64,000 nucleotides of DNA from Babylonia areolata (Eukaryota > Mollusca > Gastropoda > Neogastropoda > Buccinidae). Location: NCBI RefSeq assembly GCF_041734735.1, contig NC_134877.1, positions 72,167,989 through 72,231,988 on the forward strand, written 5' to 3'. A program made the position numbers and the translations under genes. Positions 58,431 to 64,000 of this stretch are shown one piece after another; within the stretch, counting starts at the first letter, position 1, and every line of letters begins with the position of its first letter. Below the pieces are notes generated by a model. The model was not told the origin of the DNA and ran no database searches. It was given only the letters and a program-made list of their open reading frames with translations.

Positions 58431-58905
58431 AATAAAATCTGCCTGAATAAAATGTTGATTAAAACAAAAACTATAATTTCCCTGTTTTACATTTAAAATG
58501 TCTGCTGTTTCTCAACAAAAACTAAAATTCCCTACTTTAAATTTAAATATTTGTTGTTTCACAGCAATTACTACAATTTCTTGCTTTAAATTCAAAATGT
58601 CTGTGGTTTCACAACAAAAATTATGTAATTCCCTGCTTTGCATTTCAAATATTTATTTCACAACAAAAACTACAGTTTCCTGCTTTGCATTTGAAATAAT
58701 TGCTGTTTCACAACAAAAAATACATATGTCTTTGTTTTGCATTTAAAATGTCTGTTGTTTCACAACAAAAACTACATATGTCTTTGTTTTGCATTTAAAA
58801 TGTCTGTTGTTTCACAACAAAAACTACACATGTCTTAGTTTTGCATTTAAAATGTCTGTTGTTTCACAACAAAAACTATGATTTCCTGCTTCGCGTGTAA
58901 AGCAG
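58431..58905. repeat. 53-bp minisatellite, about 8 units
   Basis: Unit AAAATGTCTGTTGTTTCACA, then ACAAAAACTACATATGTCTT, then TGTTTTGCATTT. Identity rises from left to right, suggesting growth at the right side. Confidence 0.88.
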
Positions 58906-58907
58906 GT

Positions 58908-60880
58908 GTCGTAACAGACACGGTACAGATTAAGGAATCAATCCCCTTAACTCACAGGTGTCGTAACAGACACGGTACACAGCAAGGAATTAATCCCCTT
59001 AACTCACAGGTGTCGTAACAGACACGGTACAGATTAAGGAATCAATCCCCTTAACTCACAGGTGTCGTAACAGACACGGTACACAGCAAGGAATTAATCC
59101 CCTTAACTCACAGGTGTCGTAACAGACACGGTACAGATTAAGGAATCAATCCCCTTAACTCACAGGTGTCGTAACAGACACGGTACACAGCAAGGAATCA
59201 ATCCCCTTAACTCACAGGTGTCGTAACAGACACGGTACAGAGCAAGGAATTAATCCCCTTAACTCACAGGTGTCGTAACAGACACGGTACAGAGCAAGGA
59301 ATCAATCCCCTTAACTCACAGGTGTCATAACGGACACGGTACAGAGCAAGGAATCAATCCCCTTAACTCACAGGTGTCGTAACAGACACGGTACACAGCA
59401 AGGAATCAATCCCCTTCACTCACAGGTGTCGTAACAGACACGGTACAGAGCAAGGAATCAATCCCCTTAACTCACAGGTGTCATAACGGACACGGTACAG
59501 AGCAAGGAATCAATCCCCTTAACTCACAGGTGTCGTAACAGACACGGTACACAGCAAGGAATCAATCCCCTTCACTCACAGGTGTCGTAACAGACACGGT
59601 ACAGAGCAAGGAATTAATCCCTTTAACTCACAGGTGTCGTAACAGACATGGTACACAGCAAGGAACCAATCCCCTTAACTCACAGGTGTCGTAACAGACA
59701 CGGTACAGATTAAGGAATCAATCCCCTTAACTCACAGGTGTCGTAACAGACACGGTACACAGCAAGGAATTAATCCCCTTAACTCACAGGTGTCGTAACA
59801 GACACGGTACAGATTAAGGAATCAATCCCCTTAACTCACAGGTGTCGTAACAGACACGGTACACAGCAAGGAATCAATCCCCTTAACTCACAGGTGTCGT
59901 AACAGACACGGTACAGAGCAAGGAATTAATCCCCTTAACTCACAGGTGTCGTAACAGACACGGTACAGAGCAAGGAATCAATCCCCTTAACTCACAGGTG
60001 TCGTAACAGACACGGTACAGAGCAAGGAATCAATCCCCTTAACTCACAGGTGTCATAACAGACACGGTACAGAGCAAGGAATCAATCCCCTTAACTCACA
60101 GGTGTCGTAACAGACACGGTACAGAGCAAGGAATTAATCCCCTTAACTCACAGGTGTCATAACGGACACGGTACAGAGCAAGGAATCAATCCCCTTAACT
60201 CACAGGTGTCGTAACAGACACGGTACACAGCAAGGAATCAATCCCCTTAACTCACAGGTGTCGTAACGGACACGGTACAGATTAAGGAATCAATCCCCTT
60301 AACTCACAGGTGTCATAACGGACACGGTACAGATTAAGGAATCAATCCCCTTAACTCACAGGTGTCATAACGGACACGGTACAGAGCAAGGAATCAATCC
60401 CCTTCACTCACAGGTGTCATAACAGACACGGTACACAGCAAGGAATCAATCCCCTTAACTCACAGGTGTCGTAACGGACACGGTACAGAGCAAGGAATCA
60501 ATCCCCTTAACTCACAGGTGTCATAACGGACACGGTACAGAGCAAGGAATCAATCCCCTTAACTCACAGGTGTCGTAACAGACACGGTACACAGCAAGGA
60601 ATCAATCCCCTTCACTCACAGGTGTCGTAACAGACACGGTACAGAGCAAGGAATCAATCCCCTTAACTCACAGGTGTCATAACAGACACGGTACACAGCA
60701 AGGAATCAATCCCCTTCACTCACAGGTGTCGTAACAGACACGGTACAGAGCAAGGAATTAATCCCTTTAACTCACAGGTGTCGTAACAGACATGGTACAC
60801 AGCAAGGAACCAATCCCCTTAACTCACAGGTGTCATAACCTACATGGTACAGAGCAAGGAATCAATCCCCTTAACTCCAA
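58908..60880. repeat. 52-bp satellite with higher-order repeats, about 38 units
   Basis: Unit GGTGTCGTAACAGACACGGT, then ACAGAGCAAGGAATCAATCC, then CCTTAACTCACA. Each unit has the dyad GTGTCGTAACAGACAC. Variant forms (ACAGATTAAGG, ACACAGCAAGG, CATAACGGACAC, CCTTCACT, CATGGTACAC) recur in the same order about 22 units apart. Confidence 0.95.
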
Positions 60881-60949
60881 CCAAAACAAAACAAAAAAAA
60901 TTTGACATCAATCCCATAAACTCCAATCCACTTATATCACTGTGACTGC

Positions 60950-62704
60950 AATGTGTTTTTTAAAAGCATGAAATCATTGTGACTGCAGTGTTTTATTTGA
61001 AAGCATAAAATCATTGAGACTGCAGTGTGTTATTTCAAAGCATTGTGACTGCGGTGTAATATTTTAAAGCATTGTGACTACAGTGTATTAATTTTAAAGC
61101 ACCGTGACTGCAGTGTATTATTCTAAAGAATCAAATCATTGTGACTGCAGTGTATCATTTTAAAATAAGACACTGCAGTCACAATGATTTAAATAACACA
61201 CTGCAATCACTGCTTTAAAATAATACACTGCAGTCACTGCTTTGAAGCATTGTGACTGCAGTGTATCATCTTAAAGCAGTGACTGCAGTGTGTCATTAAC
61301 AGTGACTGCAGTGTATGATTTTAAAGCAGTGACTGCAGTGTATCATTAACAGTGACTGCAGTGTATGATTTTAAAGCAGTGACTGCAGTGTGTCATTAAC
61401 AGTGACTGCAGTGCGTCATTAACAGTGACTGCAGTGCGTCATTAACAGTCACTGCAGTGCATCATTAACAGTGACTGCAGTGTATCATTAACAGTGACTA
61501 GTGACTGCAGTGTATCATTAACAGTGACTGCAGTGTGTCATTAACAGTGACTGCAGTGTATCATTAACAGTGACTAGTGACTGCAGTGTATCATTAACAG
61601 TGACTGCAGTGTATCATTAACAGTGACTAGTGACTGCAGTGTATCATTAACAGTGACTGCAGTGTGTCATTAACAGTGACTGCAGTGTATCATTAACAGT
61701 GACTGCAGTGTGTCATTAACAGTGACTGCAGTGTATCATTAACAGTGACTGCAGTGTATCATTAACAGTGACTAGTGACTGCAGTGTATCATTAACAGTG
61801 ACTGCAGTGTGTCATTAACAGTGACTGCAGTGTATCATTAACAGTGACTAGTGACTGCAGTGTATCATTTTAAAGCAGTGACTGCAGTGTGTTATACCAA
61901 AGCACTGTGACTGCAGTGTGTTATTTTAAAGCATCAATCATTGTGACTGCAGTGTATTCCAAAGCACTGACTGCAGTGTGTTAAAGGATCAATCATTGTG
62001 ACTGCAGTGTATTCCAAAGCACTGTGACTGCAGTGTGTTATTTTAAAGCATCAATCATTGTGACTGCAGTGTATTCCAAAGCACTGACTGCAGTGTGTTA
62101 AAGGATCAATCATTGTGACTGCAGTGTGTTTTTCTAAAGCATCAATCATTGTGACTGCAGTGTATTCCAAAGCACTGACTGCAGTGTGTTATTTTATAGC
62201 ATCAATTCATTCTGACTGCAGTGTGTTATTTTATAGCATCAATCATTGTGACTGCAGTGTGTTATTTTATAGCATCAATCATTGTGACTGCAGTGTGTTA
62301 TTTTAAAGCATCAATCATTGTGACTGCAGTGTGTTATTTTAAAGCATCAATCATTGTGACTGCAGTGTATTCTAAAGCACTGACTGCAGTGTGTTATTTT
62401 ATAGCATCAATTCATTCTGACTGCAGTGTGTTATTTTATAGCATCAATTCATTCTGACTGCAGTGTGTTATTTTATAGCATCAATTCATTCTGACTGCAG
62501 TGTGTTATTTTATAGCATCAATTCATTCTGACTGCAGTGTGTTATTTTATAGCATCAATTCATTCTGACTGCAGTGTTTTTCTAAAGCATTGTGACTGCA
62601 GTGTGTCACCTTAGTGGATTTAAACATGGCTACTCTGTGTTATTTCAAAGCATCAAATCACTGTAACTGCAGTGTGTTATTGTAAAACATCAAATCATTG
62701 TAAC
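60950..62704. repeat. CTGCAG-rich satellite
   Basis: Units based on GTGACTGCAGTGTGTTATTT with TAAAGCATCAATCATT (about 36 bp) and a compact 23-bp form AGTGACTGCAGTGTATCATT plus AAC that dominates 61270-61860. It resumes at 63478 after a SINE. A short segment at about 61165-61245 is in inverted orientation. Confidence 0.93.
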
Positions 62705-62710
62705 TGCACC

Positions 62711-63477
62711 AGCCGCCGTGGTGAAGTGGTTAGCGTCGATGACTGAGGGCTGGGAGGACGCGGGTTGAAATCCCAGCAGAGGTTGGTTTCTCAGCCCGTG
62801 GCCGGCTCCTACACAGAGTTGAGTGTGCTGTGGGCTTAAATGGGGAGACTGGGACCACACAGTCCAGTGTCATCCACTTCAAGGATGCGTCTTTGGGTGT
62901 GTTGCTCTAATTACCTGACTAACACTGCAAGTGACTGTATCTCTCTGGCCTGGTTAATGTTGGGATATCATTATGACAGGAAGCGTAGAGTACAGCCTTG
63001 TCGCGCAGTCCCAAACCAAAATGGACCTCCATAGCAACATCGTCATCATCATCGTCATCCTCCTCCTCCTCCATCGTCATCAATATAAACAAAATAGTCT
63101 CAAAGTCTGTGGCCTTTCATGCCCTGCTCTCATAGTGACCTCGGTTTCGATACCCCTCCACTTCCGTGCTTGGGGTGAGTCCTGTCAATGTCATCAGTGT
63201 TGGCAGATTCATGGGGGGCTGTTTGAGGGACGTGGTGGCGGTCTCCACTCTGGGAGGGACGCTCACTCAGTCTGGCTCCGCGACTAAGTCATTACTGTCA
63301 TTAGTAGGGGGCTTAGTAGGTAGTGTTCTAAATACGTTAAACCAGAACAGGCACCACTGAACACCACCGAAGTGACTCAGCAGCAGTGCAGGGTCTCCTC
63401 TGGTAAGTGGCGTGGGAGTAATGCCACTGAAACAGTGGAGATGATACGGCAGCAAACAAAACAAAAAACAAAAAAAA
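62711..63477 (+). mobile_element. 767-bp tRNA-headed SINE
   Basis: Head AGCCGCCGTGGTGAAGTGGT (A box about 62719-62735) and B box GGGTTGAAATCCC (62762-62774), then a long body without coding signal and an A-rich tail (ACAAAACAAAAAACAAAAAA). It is inserted in the CTGCAG satellite; the flanks TCATTGTAACTGCAC and TCATTAACTGCAG may be its target duplication. Unusually long for a SINE. Confidence 0.72.
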
Positions 63478-64000
63478 TCATTAACTGCAGTGTGTTATTC
63501 CAAAGGATTAAAACATTGTGACTGCTGTGTGTTATTCCAAAGGATTAAAACATTGTGACTGCTGTGTGTTATTCCAAAGGATTAAAACATTGTGACTGCT
63601 GTGTGTTATTCCAAAGGATTAACCAAAGGATTAAAACATTGTGACTGCTGTGTGTTATTCCAAAGGATTAAAACATTGTGACTGCTGTGTGTTATTCCAA
63701 AGGATTAAAACATTGTGACTGCTGTGTGTTATTCCAAAGGATTAAAACAATGTGACTGCTGTGTGTTATTCCAAAGGATTAAAACATTGTGACTGCAGTA
63801 CAATATTTAAGCGGATTTAATAATACTGACTGCAGTGCAATATGTTAGAGGATTAAAACATTGTGACTGCAGTGTCTTATTTTAGAGGATTAAAACATTG
63901 TGACTGCAGTGTCTTATTTTAGAGGATTAAAACATTGTCACTGCAGTGCAATATTTCAGCAGATGTAATCATACTGACTGTAGTGCGATCGTGATTACAC
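63478..64000. repeat. CTGCAG-type satellite, right part
   Basis: Units TGTGACTGCTGTGTGTTATT followed by CCAAAGGATTAAAACAT, changing to CTGCAGTGTCTTATTTTAGA near 63860. The array continues off the right edge of the window. Confidence 0.92.

Noticed and set aside
58900-60880. CRISPR-like array
   Set aside because: Repeats with dyads at regular spacing, but there are no unique spacers; the entire 52-bp unit repeats, in an animal genome.

Overview
This looks like nuclear DNA of a lophotrochozoan animal, most likely a gastropod mollusc. The evidence is large introns with canonical splice sites, many decayed non-LTR retrotransposons (L2/CR1-like, RTE-like, L1/Tx1-like, and I-like with RNase H), several tRNA-headed SINEs of the kind I associate with gastropods, a 5S rRNA-headed SINE, a short CTAACC (TTAGGG-type) tract and LTR-element fossils. 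The species call is inference. There are no bacterial operons and no CRISPR array. Roughly half of the window is tandem repeat, with units of about 16 to 100 bp.

The one host gene I can support is on the + strand from about 5.5 to 35.3 kb. Five coding blocks (5508-7026, 23240-23429, 30742-30834, 33176-33327 and 34898-35259) have plausible splice sites and fully compatible phases. Joined, they give 2316 nt, an open frame of 771 codons plus a stop. The protein is not one I recognise: a long disordered Pro/Ser/His/Gln-rich N-terminal part with a KTVRF motif (PP1-docking type), a basic patch, an acidic run and a compact C-terminal region. Every intron is packed with minisatellites. In intron 4 one array repeats a 5' splice-site-like motif next to exon 4, and a second array repeats the exon-5 3' splice site next to exon 5.

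Layout. 0-5.5 kb: pyrimidine repeat, an RTE-like LINE carrying a chimeric LINE/SINE insertion, then a 16/21-bp array. 5.5-7.0 kb: exon 1. 7.4-16.9 kb: LTR-element fossil (LTR, tRNA-Pro-like primer site, gag/pol remains), split by a 38/30-bp array holding the 5S-SINE and by an L2/CR1-like LINE. 17-23.2 kb: 42-bp and 37-bp arrays, a minus-strand SINE, an L1-like remnant and a GATGAC-rich array. 23.2-35.3 kb: exons 2-5 between long pyrimidine and purine arrays, two LINE remnants and a 757-bp inverted-repeat DNA transposon. 35.3-43.4 kb: a 2.5-kb tandem segmental duplication ending in an RTE-like LINE, then a 38-bp array. 43.5-50.6 kb: an L2-like LINE, a candidate solo LTR and a minus-strand L2-like LINE. 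50.6-58.9 kb: arrays interrupted by nested SINE and LINE insertions. 58.9-64 kb: a 52-bp array with higher-order structure, then a CTGCAG-rich satellite holding a 767-bp SINE.

A recurring theme is local tandem amplification of whatever sequence was present: splice junctions, LINE coding segments and possibly an LTR-element leader. Repeat units show exact spacing, and many arrays were later interrupted by retrotransposons whose target duplications can still be read.
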